From: a virus
Reading direction: 5' to 3' (one strand)
Virus record (IMG/VR): IMGVR_UViG_3300010885_076238
Span: 140,312-204,311 of that record
Length of the DNA stretch: 64,000 nucleotides
A model generated the notes under the pieces. The model was not told the origin of the DNA. It ran no database searches and worked only from the letters and a program-made list of their open reading frames with translations. Shown here one piece after another: positions 29,464 through 38,615 of this stretch; the first letter of the stretch is position 1, and every line of letters starts with the position of its first letter. Made by a program: the position numbers and the translations under genes.

Positions 29464-30012
29464 ATGAAAAATTTTCACGAATGGTTAGAAGAAAAACACC
29501 CTGAATCCCTAGAAGAGGGAATGTTTGGGGACTATATGAAAAAGGTTGCACTCCCAGTAACAGCTGCGATGGGGATGACAGCAGCACTCAGCGGAAACGT
29601 ACCGCAAACAAACAACAATAAGCCCGCCGTCGTCAGGGGTGTTGGACACGCTCAAGGAGCTTCAATGAAGCCACAGTCACAGCTACAAGATCTATACGGC
29701 CCCGAGCGAGATGATAATGGAAGACGATGGACGGATAATGAAGAATTCATGGACTATGCCGTACAGCAAGTTGAAAGACAGCTTGGGGGATCGCAGAGCA
29801 GCAGAATACCCAAACCAGAAGGATGGGACGATTTGAGCGACGACGCACAGTATCAAATATATAACCATGCCATCTACGCACTCGTTCAGCAACATGGCGT
29901 AAAAGACAAGGACGAACTTCAGAGTATGTTTGACAGGGAGACAGCTCAAGGAAGATATGACGGATCAAATCCTTATAGAATCAATTTCAATCCTGCTCAA
30001 TTCAATCGTTGA
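29464..30012 (+). CDS. Virion-type protein with capsid-targeting-like leader
   Basis: 182 aa, GAGGAG upstream. N-terminus MKNFHEWLEEKHPESLEEG matches the T4 internal-protein leader plan (M-K-x-[FY]-x-x-[FW]-[IL]-x-E), and a hydrophobic segment ALPVTAAMGMTAALSG follows. The rest is polar. By analogy the leader would be cut by a prohead protease after Glu and the product packaged in the head. Confidence 0.6.
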   Translation: MKNFHEWLEEKHPESLEEGMFGDYMKKVALPVTAAMGMTAALSGNVPQTNNNKPAVVRGVGHAQGASMKPQSQLQDLYGPERDDNGRRWTDNEEFMDYAVQQVERQLGGSQSSRIPKPEGWDDLSDDAQYQIYNHAIYALVQQHGVKDKDELQSMFDRETAQGRYDGSNPYRINFNPAQFNR

Positions 30013-30387
30013 ATGAAAACCTTCTATCAATATATTTCAGAAAATCATTTTGATCAATCATTATACACAATTAATGGTAAAAATTATAAAGTTTCTGAGC
30101 TTGCCGATTGGGCAAAGAAAAATCTACGTCCAGTTGCTTTGAATATCTCAGACATTCAAAGTAAGTATATTGATGCAAAAGGTTTGTTTATAGACGTAGA
30201 AAAAGGCGAAGATTGGTACGAAAGATCTATGAATGCAAATCTATCGTTTCCGATTTTAGTGTTGGAAAATCCAGATAACAAGTGGGAAATTATAGATGGA
30301 AACCATAGAGTCTGGAAAGCTTGGAAAACAGGAATGCAAACTATTAATGCATATCTAATTAATCCAAATTCTTTACAGCAAATTTAA
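30013..30387 (+). CDS. ParB/Srx-fold-like protein with leader
   Basis: 124 aa, immediately after the previous stop. Leader-like MKTFYQYISEN; then a C-terminal IIDGNHRVWKAWKTGMQTINAYLI which matches the GNHR core of ParB/sulfiredoxin-fold domains. Such domains bind nucleotides (CTP) or act as nucleases; here it may be a packaged effector. Assignment based on one motif. Confidence 0.6.
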   Translation: MKTFYQYISENHFDQSLYTINGKNYKVSELADWAKKNLRPVALNISDIQSKYIDAKGLFIDVEKGEDWYERSMNANLSFPILVLENPDNKWEIIDGNHRVWKAWKTGMQTINAYLINPNSLQQI

Positions 30388-30480
30388 ATAAATTCCCATT
30401 TGGATAAAAAAATAATAGTTGTCAGTCGATTACGCCAATTAATAATTATTTATAAGTATGCTTAGCTGCAAGGAGGTTAA

Positions 30481-31092
30481 ATGGCATACAGTCAACTAGG
30501 TCAAGACGAATGGGTGGTTGGATTATACGGTAAAAACCCAGGATTTTTTGTTGACGTTGGTTTTAATGATGGAATAGTATTTTCTAATACTTATCTTCTT
30601 GAAAAAAAGGGTTGGATTGGCATAGGAATAGATCCATTTCCTTTTAATTATAAAAACAGACCCAGAACAATGATCTATGAAGATCTGGTTTATGACAAGT
30701 CGAACATTACTGTTGATGTTTGTGTTTGTGATGTTTATACTGGCGTTTTTGATGACATTCGCCGCCACAAAGAAAAAACTGTTGGCAAACCCATGGTGAG
30801 TTTAGTAACAAAGACTTTAGAGTCTGTGCTAGATGTTGCAAATTGTCCTAAGTTTATAGAATATTTATCATTAGACACTGAGGGTTCGGAGCATAAGATA
30901 TTATCTTCTTTTGATTTTAATAAATATTGTTTTGGTTGTATAACGGTTGAGCATAATCACGAGAAAGAAAAACGAAAAAATATTAGAAATAAACTAGAAG
31001 AAAATGGATATGAAATTTACAAGCAAGTAAAATTTGATGACTGGTACATCAAGTCTAGTATGAAAGAATATTTCAGTAAAAACCTACTATGA
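30481..31092 (+). CDS. FkbM-family methyltransferase
   Basis: 203 aa, AAGGAGG upstream. YSQLGQDEWV start, FFVDVGFNDG (SAM-binding glycine motif in place of GAxxG), IGIDPFPFNY acidic strand end, and EYLSLDTEGSEHKIL, all characteristic of the FkbM family that O-methylates sugars or polyketides. Fits with surrounding glycosyl- and sulfotransferases. Confidence 0.85.
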   Translation: MAYSQLGQDEWVVGLYGKNPGFFVDVGFNDGIVFSNTYLLEKKGWIGIGIDPFPFNYKNRPRTMIYEDLVYDKSNITVDVCVCDVYTGVFDDIRRHKEKTVGKPMVSLVTKTLESVLDVANCPKFIEYLSLDTEGSEHKILSSFDFNKYCFGCITVEHNHEKEKRKNIRNKLEENGYEIYKQVKFDDWYIKSSMKEYFSKNLL

Positions 31093-31099
31093 TATTTTC

Positions 31100-31828
31100 A
31101 TGAACAAAGTTTATTATCATACGTTTGCTCCTTCTGAGAATTCCGTTAATATTATTATTGATTATTTTAAGAAATGTTTAGTTGACAATTTTTTTAATAA
31201 AATAGATCAATTTAATGTTATACTCACAGGTGATTTTCAACAAATAGCTTATAATGAGATGAAGAAGTTGTCAGATGATAAAAAAATTAATTTTATTATA
31301 AAGGAAAAGGCTTCTGAGGGTGAAACTTTGCTGCTTCTTTATGACGAAGCTTCTAATGAGGATAAAATTTTATATTTTCATTCGAAAGGAGTAACGCAGA
31401 TGAATAGTTTTTGTTTTAATAATGTAAAAGCTTGGTCGAATAAATTGCTATATTTTTTAGTAGACAAGGCAGAAGACTGTTTAAATTTCTTAGATAATTA
31501 TGATTTAGTTGGAGCTAATTATTGGGGAGAACACACAACAGATGATTGTCACAAGAGTTGCAATCAGGATAAAAAGCCTCCTCCTCATTTTTCTGGTAAT
31601 TTTTGGTGGACGAGGGGCGATTATATAAAAAAGCTTTCTAGGCCGGAGAACTTACAACGTGATTCTCACATAAATGGAAAAACGGATCAGGACCCTGAGT
31701 TCTGGATTTTTTCTACTAGACCGATTAGAATAGCAGCTATGAGCAATATTAAAATAAATCCTTATATTGATCCTAGTCTTTTTGAATCTTACAAGGATGA
31801 AACTCCCACATTTTCATTAATTAATTAA
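31100..31828 (+). CDS. Glycosyltransferase-like protein (rhamnan-synthesis F type)
   Basis: 242 aa. KILYFHSKGVTQ, DLVGANYWGE and PPPHFSGNFWWTRGDYI resemble the GT module of rhamnan synthesis F-like proteins and related phage glycosyltransferases. No signal peptide. Acceptor unknown. Confidence 0.6.
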   Translation: MNKVYYHTFAPSENSVNIIIDYFKKCLVDNFFNKIDQFNVILTGDFQQIAYNEMKKLSDDKKINFIIKEKASEGETLLLLYDEASNEDKILYFHSKGVTQMNSFCFNNVKAWSNKLLYFLVDKAEDCLNFLDNYDLVGANYWGEHTTDDCHKSCNQDKKPPPHFSGNFWWTRGDYIKKLSRPENLQRDSHINGKTDQDPEFWIFSTRPIRIAAMSNIKINPYIDPSLFESYKDETPTFSLIN

Positions 31829-31829
31829 T

Positions 31830-32069
31830 ATGAAACAAATAGAAACAGAGATGAGTCTTGCCAAGAAGTATTTGAATGGGGATTACACAGACGTGCAATT
31901 GAATTACTGGGTAGTTCAGAATAAATTTGACAAACAAAAAATTGAAAATCTTATAGATTGTTTGAGAATGGCAGAGCCTTTTTTGGTCGCTACTAAATTA
32001 ATTATAGCTTTTATTTTGATAAATTATTTATTGGGATTTGCTTTATCTGTTATTTATTTTGTCCAATAA
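31830..32069 (+). CDS. Small protein with C-terminal membrane helix
   Basis: 79 aa, starts next to the previous stop. Soluble N-terminal half (MKQIETEMSLAKKYLNGDY), C-terminal hydrophobic LIIAFILINYLLGFALSVIYFV. Tail-anchored; unknown. Confidence 0.55.
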   Translation: MKQIETEMSLAKKYLNGDYTDVQLNYWVVQNKFDKQKIENLIDCLRMAEPFLVATKLIIAFILINYLLGFALSVIYFVQ

Positions 32070-32144
32070 TGGAAAAAATTTAATTTTATCTTGGTGGCAA
32101 TTTCATAAATATCTATTAGTACCAACAAGGTACAAGGAGGTATT

Positions 32145-32546
32145 ATGAAAAGGTTACTTGTGGGCTTATTTTTAGTCCTAGGATCAATTTCAGTTGTTTC
32201 TTCTGCTCAGGAGAGAATCATAAAGGTTGTTGATTTGGAAATCACATCTTATGAAGATTCATTAGTTTTGGCTAAGAATCAAGATAAAAAAGTTCTAGTT
32301 TTCTTTTCGGCAGATTATTGTGGATGGTGCAAAAAGCAAAAGGATGTTTTTTTAGAATCTGCTGTTGTGGATAAGATTAATGACTATGTTATTTGCTACG
32401 TTGACATGAGTAAAAAAGATTTGGTGTCAAAGTATAATGTTAGAACTATTCCAGCATATTTTGTTATTGATAAAAATGAAAAAATAATTAAGAAAAATAT
32501 TGGCTATAAAGAAAAGAATGATTTTATTAGATGGCTAGACAACTAA
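32145..32546 (+). CDS. Secreted thioredoxin-like protein
   Basis: 133 aa, AAGGAGG upstream. Signal peptide KRLLVGLFLVLGSISVVSSA, then a thioredoxin fold with active site DYCGWCKKQ and the cis-Pro loop RTIPAYFVID. Probably a periplasmic disulfide oxidoreductase. It directly precedes a secreted caspase-like protein and may keep it folded or reduced. Confidence 0.85.
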   Translation: MKRLLVGLFLVLGSISVVSSAQERIIKVVDLEITSYEDSLVLAKNQDKKVLVFFSADYCGWCKKQKDVFLESAVVDKINDYVICYVDMSKKDLVSKYNVRTIPAYFVIDKNEKIIKKNIGYKEKNDFIRWLDN

Positions 32547-32582
32547 TATTTTTTATACTATAATCTATTGAAAGGATTATTC

Positions 32583-33509
32583 ATGAATAAGTTTTTATTT
32601 ATATTTATTATTTTATTATCGAGGCCTGTTTTCTCTCAGGAGAAGACAGGCTTTGCTATTGATCCAAATGCAAATAATGTAGCTGCATTGTTTACAATGA
32701 CAGATGAAGGCGGAAGAACTAAGAATTTAGACTTAATGGACAGCATATTTAAAGATGGATCTTTAGGATTTGAATGTCAACGTTACCATAATGTTTCTTC
32801 TGTATTTATTTATAAAAAATTAACAGAGCTAGCTTTAAAATTAGAAGAGGACGCGACCTTACTGTTATATTTTAATAGTCATGGAGGAGGAAGCGGCGAC
32901 AGGTTTGCTATGACCGCTCAGGGTGGGAGTTTTAAATTTAGTAAAGCTTTAGAATCATTGGGCAAATCTAATAAAAAAATAAAAAGGCTTATATTCCTTG
33001 TGGATACTTGTCATGCTGCTGGAAGTATACAGGATAGTTTAAAGCAGGATGGGGAATTATTAAAAAACATTCAATCAGCAAAGCCTACTGATTATCTTCC
33101 TGAACTTTCTGACGCGGCAGTTTATAATCAGCGTCCATTTAGATCTATATTTGATATTAAAAATAATAAATTAGATTTCGGTGAAAATAGTGGGATTTAC
33201 AGTGAAATACTAATCATTAGTTCTTCTAGTGTTGAGGATCTTTCTATAAGGGGAGCATTTGCTTCTAGGTTGGCAACAACTTTTGGAAAAATTAAAGATA
33301 ATAAGGAAGTAACAGTTGGTCAGTTTTTGAAAAAGTTTGCAGATAGTCATTTGGCAAGTGGTCAACAACCTTATTACAAGATCCTTCCTGATAATTCCAT
33401 GTTTGATGAATTATTATTTGGAATACCTTATGCTAGATTGATTCCGATTGTTGATTGGGACAATGACAATAAAAATAAATCTGATTTCATCCCTTTGCCG
33501 AGATTATGA
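32583..33509 (+). CDS. Secreted caspase-fold (C14-like) peptidase
   Basis: 308 aa from the ATG with AAAGGA upstream (preferred over TTG at 32568). Signal peptide KFLFIFIILLSRPVFS. Catalytic dyad: His100 in LLLYFNSHGGGSG and Cys143 in LIFLVDTCHAAG, the two hallmark strands of caspase/metacaspase-like enzymes. The length and fold fit a single caspase-like domain with a C-terminal extension. A secreted member in a phage is unusual. It overlaps the next gene by ATGA. Confidence 0.85.
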   Translation: MNKFLFIFIILLSRPVFSQEKTGFAIDPNANNVAALFTMTDEGGRTKNLDLMDSIFKDGSLGFECQRYHNVSSVFIYKKLTELALKLEEDATLLLYFNSHGGGSGDRFAMTAQGGSFKFSKALESLGKSNKKIKRLIFLVDTCHAAGSIQDSLKQDGELLKNIQSAKPTDYLPELSDAAVYNQRPFRSIFDIKNNKLDFGENSGIYSEILIISSSSVEDLSIRGAFASRLATTFGKIKDNKEVTVGQFLKKFADSHLASGQQPYYKILPDNSMFDELLFGIPYARLIPIVDWDNDNKNKSDFIPLPRL

Positions 33510-34117
33510 ACAAAGTTTTTCAAATTGGATTTAATAAATGTGCAACGACTTCTTTTTTCTTGTTATTTGGAAAAACAACAAGACCAAGTGTAAAGTCTAT
33601 CCATTGGGATGTTGGAAGACTTGCTTATAAAATTCACAGAAACCATCTAGAAAACAAGCCTCTTCTTACTGGTTATGAGGAGTACACTTTTTTTAGTGAC
33701 ATAGAGGGGCCAATAGACGGAGACAAAAATTCTCCTTTGATATATGTTCATAAAGAATATTATAAAGATTTAGATAAACAATATCCAGATAGTAAATTTA
33801 TATTGAACACAAGAAATGTTTATGATTGGCTAGAAAGTAGAAAAAAACATTTAAATAGAAAAGACTATCAAATAAGATCGTATTTTGAAAGATGTAAATT
33901 TCATTATAAATTAAATGATCATCAGCTAGTTGAGAAATGGCTTTTGGAATGGGAAGATCATCATAACGATGTTTTAAATTATTTTAAAGATAGGCCAGAC
34001 GATTTATTGATTTATAATATTGATCATGATAATTTAGATAAAATTAAAAAATTCTTTCCCGAAATAAACTTTAGGTGCAAAGAATTTCCTTGGTCTAAAA
34101 AATTTAAGTGCTACTAG
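33506..34117 (+). CDS. Sulfotransferase-like protein 2
   Basis: 203 aa, ATGA overlap with the caspase-like gene. VFQIGFNKCATTSFFLLFG is the PAPS 5'-phosphosulfate loop; SKFILNTRNVYDWLESR corresponds to the 3'-phosphate-binding strand and helix. Second sulfotransferase of the window, distinct from 28591. Confidence 0.75.
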   Translation: MNKVFQIGFNKCATTSFFLLFGKTTRPSVKSIHWDVGRLAYKIHRNHLENKPLLTGYEEYTFFSDIEGPIDGDKNSPLIYVHKEYYKDLDKQYPDSKFILNTRNVYDWLESRKKHLNRKDYQIRSYFERCKFHYKLNDHQLVEKWLLEWEDHHNDVLNYFKDRPDDLLIYNIDHDNLDKIKKFFPEINFRCKEFPWSKKFKCY

Positions 34118-36117
34118 TAATAAGCATTTTGTGGTATGATGCCATTTCCAAATGAATCAAATGTAACACGATATATTCCATCAGGATGTCTAGTAGGGTA
34201 ATCCCAATAATCTTCATTTCTACTATTTAGTGGATCTGGTCCTTTGTAATAGCCAGCTTTTAGCCATTCGTCTTCAGTAGGAACCCTATACAATGCATTT
34301 TGATTTGCTTGTATGTTTGGCTGATATCCATTCAATGTGTAAGCTCCATCTAAAGTATACTCAAGACCAATAGGAGTTTGTCCCAGAACGGCCATATTAT
34401 GTAACCAATTAGCAAATTTTACAGCACTAAACCAATCTATAAAAACAACAGGTTTATTTCCCATATTTGTTTTTACAGAATATTTACTTCCAATAGAAGC
34501 AGAATTATTAAATAATATTCCCCCAGTGATATCACTACTCATTTTGGAATTATAAAAGTCATATCTGTTTCCTTCATGATCGGCTGCGTTCAAAAATAAT
34601 ACGTATTCGGCATTTGTTACCGGGTATTTCATTATTTTGTACTCATAATCAACTTGTCCAATCAGCTTGTAGGCGTATCCGTATTGAGCTTGTCCTCCAA
34701 CATTATTGGCAGTATAATTTAAATAAGGCGGATTTCCCAAATCTCCGACCGTTAAGAATTCATTTGATCCAGACGTGAAAGAATGATAATCTAAAGGATC
34801 AGTTGAACTGGACAATCTGAATCCAATAACATCACTTTTAATTGGATAACTATTTACCGTTCCGTCCTCATTTAAATTAATTCCTGGGTTGTTGAAGAAC
34901 CTGGCGTTGGTGTGTCCCATAGAAACGTTGCCTCCTGCCCAATGTCCGCTTCTAATTCCTCTTTGATATTGTCGGTTGAACATTTCTAGTGCATCATTCC
35001 ATTCGTAAACAAGACCTCCTTGATCATACGTTCCGTAATATGAAGATCCTCCATTTGTTCCTACTGTGGTGATTTTATTAGATCTACCCAGAACACCTAT
35101 ATTTGAGCAGTGCGGTCCGCGATTACTACCACTAAAAGTAAACTGAACCGTATCGCTTACAACAGAATTAGCTCCTGATGCTATTACAAATCTATATCTA
35201 TCTCTCGTTACAGAATCAAAATAGTCTGCGTTATTTGTGCCAAAAGATTGGCTTCGAGTTGCTTCGAAAATGCTACCATTTTGAAGAAGATTAGAGGCTA
35301 TTGTTGTGTTTTGATCTACAAATTCTCCCAAGCCATTTGTTTGCTTTTGTGTGGTGACTGTTGTGGTGCTTGGAGATGTGGTTGTAAATCTGACAGTAAA
35401 AACCCCACGGTATTCATCGATTGAAGAATTTTGTGGTTGATTTACTATTGTTATGCTAGCTCCCATCGGAGTTTGGGTTGGCGTGGGCGTTGGTGTGATT
35501 GTATCTAAGCATTCTAAGTAATGAAATCCATCGGTAATAGATTTAATTTTATATGTTCCATTATACACTCTAGGGTCCATAATGTCCCAGACAGGGTGTG
35601 TAGGATCCAAATCTTTTTCTGCATTTGAGATGACCACTGATTCTCCGACAATAAATCCTAAATTGCCAATGGTACTATCAATGCTATTATACAATGCAAA
35701 ATAGGGATCTATGAGCAGATCCTCTCGATTAACAATATCCAAGCTGCCATGACAACCCCAATCATTAGAGACTCCTTGAATTATAATTCCACTGGTTTGC
35801 CCTGTGATAGTAGCTCTGGAATACAAATTGTTGTTATTTGGCCATTGATCAAGATTACAATTATCTTCTGGCGTTAGATTTTTCGTTGGCGTCAATGTAG
35901 GGGTTGGTGTTGGTGTTGGCCTTAAGCTTTCAATTACGCAGTTTGAATCATATTCTTCAAAGTACAAATGAACAGTTCCGTACCAATCATCAGTAGTCCA
36001 TAGATAGGGTATAATTTGATATCCCAAGTCTATAGGCTCCCCAAGAGAGTCAGGAAAAAATAATATATGGGCCAACTTTCCATTATAATTGTTTGATGAT
36101 ATTTTTATTGTTTGCAT
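34114..36117 (-). CDS. Large protein with FGE/C-type-lectin-like C-terminus
   Basis: 667 aa, convergent with 33506. The N-terminal half has repeated Pro-Thr linkers (TPTPTPTLTPT) and beta-rich segments. The C-terminal 250 residues match the formylglycine-generating-enzyme/SUMF1 fold: MKYPVTNAEYVLFLNA, VVFIDWFSAVKFANWL, YRVPTEDEWLKAGYY. The usual G-N-V-x-E-W end and catalytic Cys pair are not seen, so this is likely a binding domain. Such domains serve as receptor-binding C-type lectins, sometimes varied by diversity-generating retroelements; none is in the window. Probably a tail or surface adhesin. Confidence 0.7.
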   Translation of the reverse strand: MQTIKISSNNYNGKLAHILFFPDSLGEPIDLGYQIIPYLWTTDDWYGTVHLYFEEYDSNCVIESLRPTPTPTPTLTPTKNLTPEDNCNLDQWPNNNNLYSRATITGQTSGIIIQGVSNDWGCHGSLDIVNREDLLIDPYFALYNSIDSTIGNLGFIVGESVVISNAEKDLDPTHPVWDIMDPRVYNGTYKIKSITDGFHYLECLDTITPTPTPTQTPMGASITIVNQPQNSSIDEYRGVFTVRFTTTSPSTTTVTTQKQTNGLGEFVDQNTTIASNLLQNGSIFEATRSQSFGTNNADYFDSVTRDRYRFVIASGANSVVSDTVQFTFSGSNRGPHCSNIGVLGRSNKITTVGTNGGSSYYGTYDQGGLVYEWNDALEMFNRQYQRGIRSGHWAGGNVSMGHTNARFFNNPGINLNEDGTVNSYPIKSDVIGFRLSSSTDPLDYHSFTSGSNEFLTVGDLGNPPYLNYTANNVGGQAQYGYAYKLIGQVDYEYKIMKYPVTNAEYVLFLNAADHEGNRYDFYNSKMSSDITGGILFNNSASIGSKYSVKTNMGNKPVVFIDWFSAVKFANWLHNMAVLGQTPIGLEYTLDGAYTLNGYQPNIQANQNALYRVPTEDEWLKAGYYKGPDPLNSRNEDYWDYPTRHPDGIYRVTFDSFGNGIIPQNAYY

Positions 36118-36174
36118 AATGAATTAATTTATTGAATTTATCAATACAATATATATATAATTTGGAGGTAATTT

Positions 36175-36384
36175 ATGAAATTTTCACTATGGCTCGAAAG
36201 AAGAAATCAAAAATCAGCTACAAAAGAACCAATTAAAAAGAGCGCTTTAGAACTAGCTAAAAGAGCAGCCAGTAAAAATATCCATGATATGCAACATGGA
36301 AGAGCTGGTGCGATGGAGCCTAGAACAATAAATAAGAAATCAAGAGGCGAACAAAATAGACGAGCCATAAGAGACCAGTATTAA
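36175..36384 (+). CDS. Small basic protein with leader
   Basis: 69 aa, GGAGG upstream and TATATATAAT before it. Leader-like MKFSLWLERRNQKS; the rest is basic and Ala-rich (LELAKRAASKNIHDMQHG). Packaged DNA-associated protein is an inference. Confidence 0.6.
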   Translation: MKFSLWLERRNQKSATKEPIKKSALELAKRAASKNIHDMQHGRAGAMEPRTINKKSRGEQNRRAIRDQY

Positions 36385-36408
36385 AATGCTCGTGTTCGGA
36401 ACAATTTC

Positions 36409-36657
36409 CTAGGAGATTTTCATTGATTTTCTAAGTATTTCAGCTGCCTTTAGTATAGTTTGAGCTTCTTCTTGTGATATGTTTAGCATTCCTAAAGCCT
36501 GAACAACTCCTCCATCAATTTTATTAGGAGTGAAATCTATCAGATTAAGATCTAATTTTGAATATAAGTTGTCGTTTTTAACAACTCCATTTATTATTCT
36601 TGGTTTTATATTTTCTACTGATCCTGGGCCTGTGCCTTCTGTTGTTGTTGCTGTCAT
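36409..36657 (-). CDS. Small hypothetical protein
   Basis: 82 aa. Thr/Gly-rich start, then ISQEEAQTILKAAEILRKSMKIS helix. GGAAAAA before the start on the minus strand. Unknown. Confidence 0.5.
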   Translation of the reverse strand: MTATTTEGTGPGSVENIKPRIINGVVKNDNLYSKLDLNLIDFTPNKIDGGVVQALGMLNISQEEAQTILKAAEILRKSMKIS

Positions 36658-36777
36658 TTTTTTTCCTTTATAATTTTTCCTGTTGCATTTATTTATTGCG
36701 CTTTGGCCAAAAATTACAAACCAAATATTTTATTATGAATAAATATTTTAAACAATACGACATGAGGTTTGTATTCC

Positions 36778-36975
36778 ATGACAGAACTAAGCAGAATGCA
36801 ATTAATACAAAAAGCAGATGAAATATGTGAATTTGCTAGAAAAATTTTTAATAATAAGCGAGCAGAGTTATTAAGAAAAGCAGCACAATTTTATAAAGAA
36901 GCTACATTATCAGTTATGGCTGAAAAGGTTGAAAAAGAAGCCGCTGATTGGGAAATGTGGGAAAAAGGAGAGTGA
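36778..36975 (+). CDS. Small helical protein
   Basis: 65 aa from the ATG after GAGG. Helical throughout (RKIFNNKRAELLRKAAQFYKEA). Unknown. Confidence 0.55.
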   Translation: MTELSRMQLIQKADEICEFARKIFNNKRAELLRKAAQFYKEATLSVMAEKVEKEAADWEMWEKGE

Positions 36976-37012
36976 TTTTAACTTTCGGAAAATTAAATAC
37001 TAGAGTATTTGT

Positions 37013-37159
37013 ATGAACGAACAGCAAATCAAAGATAAAATATCAGAAATAAGAAGTTATATAATATCTGAATATTGCAGTGTAGATCAAGCTAAAGAAC
37101 TGCATCAAGAAATCAAGAAATATGAAGATATGTTAAAAAAAGTTCTCGAAGATAAATAG
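37013..37159 (+). CDS. 48-aa coiled-coil-like protein
   Basis: MNEQQIKDKISEIRSYIISE...HQEIKKYEDMLKKVLEDK; one charged helix pair. No strong ribosome site. Faces the convergent minus-strand group. Confidence 0.45.
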   Translation: MNEQQIKDKISEIRSYIISEYCSVDQAKELHQEIKKYEDMLKKVLEDK

Positions 37160-37179
37160 AAATTTTTAATCTTTACTTA

Positions 37180-37743
37180 TTATACAAAAATTTCACCTTC
37201 GGCGTCGAAGCCGATATTTTGAGCCATAAGTTGTTTGTGTGTTGCTAAAATATCACTGACTGGTTGTAATGAAAAGTTGTTTTGCAATAATCGCCAAGTG
37301 TTTTTTATTTGCGATTGTTTGTGTGCTACTGGGGGTTTTTCTGTGAAGAACTCTCCTTGTCCTTCCCGTCCCAATTCTTCAAAATCAGTTTTTTTAAATG
37401 TTGATATCCAAGGTTTGTAGTCTTTAACAACTTGTACATCTTGTTGTCTAATATACAAAGTTTTCTTTGGTTTAGTAGGAACCAGTATCCAAGGCATATT
37501 CCTAGGTATTAGGTAAGATACAACATTGTGATATTTTCCAGCAAAAGCTCCTGATCTAAAACGTCCGGGTGTTGTTCCTTGTGGTGTTTGTGCCCAATTT
37601 GGAACTTCGTTTGGAACAGATGTTGGACCACTTTCACCATTGTTTGTAATATAAAATTGTCTAAGATTAGAGTGGTCCCCAAAATCTCTTTTTTCTGCGT
37701 CTATTCTGAATACACGATTTTCAAGCCATAATTTAAAGTTCAT
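37180..37743 (-). CDS. Hypothetical protein with leader
   Basis: 187 aa from the internal ATG at 37743, giving the leader MNFKLWLENRVFR; the longer frame adds 11 residues inside the upstream gene. Middle part has Thr/Pro/Gly stretch and KKTLYIRQQDVQVVKDYKPW. Probably a packaged or virion protein. Confidence 0.6.
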   Translation of the reverse strand: MNFKLWLENRVFRIDAEKRDFGDHSNLRQFYITNNGESGPTSVPNEVPNWAQTPQGTTPGRFRSGAFAGKYHNVVSYLIPRNMPWILVPTKPKKTLYIRQQDVQVVKDYKPWISTFKKTDFEELGREGQGEFFTEKPPVAHKQSQIKNTWRLLQNNFSLQPVSDILATHKQLMAQNIGFDAEGEIFV

Positions 37744-37747
37744 AATT

Positions 37748-37963
37748 TTATAAAATATAAGCTTCACCATTTTCAATTAATTTCAATATGAAATCGTAAG
37801 CTTTTCCTGAGTCTTTTCTTTCCATTTTTCTAATCTTATTATGATAAATTGAATCAACGATTATTGTTTTTCGTTCTCCATTTATATTAATGAGTATTCT
37901 TCCGTCTTTTGAATAACCGGTAAAGAGTACATTTTCATTTATAAAATCACGAAAGCTTTTCAT
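37748..37963 (-). CDS. Small beta-rich protein with leader
   Basis: 71 aa. Leader MKSFRDFINEN, then GYSKDGRILININGERKTIIVD, a beta-hairpin-rich domain, and helix KAYDFILKLIENGEAYI. Overlaps 37947 by 17 bp. Unknown. Confidence 0.6.
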   Translation of the reverse strand: MKSFRDFINENVLFTGYSKDGRILININGERKTIIVDSIYHNKIRKMERKDSGKAYDFILKLIENGEAYIL

Positions 37964-38153
37964 TATTTTTTAGTCTTTTTAGTAAACAAATACAAGTTGG
38001 AAACTGTGCGTTCTCAGAATAATTTGATCCGCTAGATGGCATTCCTGTTTCACGAACTGGTTCCCATCCTTCTTCCAATAGTTTTTCAAGACTTTTTATA
38101 GAAGAGTTTTTTTCGTCTAAAACTAAAATTTGATATTTATATTCATATTCCAT
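37947..38153 (-). CDS. Small hypothetical protein
   Basis: 68 aa from the ATG at 38153 (AGGAGAGG about 14 nt upstream), overlapping the end of 38143. MEYEYKYQILVLDEKNSS, GWEPVRETGMPSSG and FPTCICLLKR resemble the many small DUF4177-like single-domain proteins. Tentative. Confidence 0.5.
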   Translation of the reverse strand: MEYEYKYQILVLDEKNSSIKSLEKLLEEGWEPVRETGMPSSGSNYSENAQFPTCICLLKRLKNNEKLS

Positions 38154-38562
38154 ATTGATCGTAATCTTCCTCTCCTGGGTGTTTTGAAATTCTACTATCA
38201 AGTTGTTTTTCTACATCTTGCTTCCATCCCATTTTATCTATATATTCATTTGTTTTTTTTATTAAATGATCTATATGATCCATGTAAGTGTTATAAGCTA
38301 ATCTAGCACTCATCTTTTTTTTATGATCATGTGATCCTGCTGAGTTTGAGTGATCAATATCTTCTTGAGACATTTTAATCATTTCTAATTCATCAGCATC
38401 TTCACCAAGACCTAACACTCTTAATTTTCTTACAAGATTATTATGATAGCTCTTATCTTGATAAACACCTTTATTTGGTCGGATATCATCCGCTTCCAAT
38501 AAATGAAAAAAAAGGTCAACCCATAAATCTTTTTTATCAAGCCATTCATAAAAGTTTTGCAT
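38143..38562 (-). CDS. Hypothetical protein with leader
   Basis: 139 aa. Leader MQNFYEWLDKKDLW; helical rest with His/Lys-rich DHSNSAGSHDHKKK and AYNTYMDHIDHLIKK. ATTATATATAAT lies right upstream as a likely promoter, back-to-back with 38616. Confidence 0.6.
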   Translation of the reverse strand: MQNFYEWLDKKDLWVDLFFHLLEADDIRPNKGVYQDKSYHNNLVRKLRVLGLGEDADELEMIKMSQEDIDHSNSAGSHDHKKKMSARLAYNTYMDHIDHLIKKTNEYIDKMGWKQDVEKQLDSRISKHPGEEDYDQYGI

Positions 38563-38615
38563 ACATTATATATAATTTAATGATTAATTAATATGTTCGC
38601 ATTTATTTCGGAGAG

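Noticed and set aside
34114-36117. Active formylglycine-generating enzyme
   Set aside because: The conserved C-terminal end and Cys residues of active enzymes are not visible; the fold is more likely used for binding.
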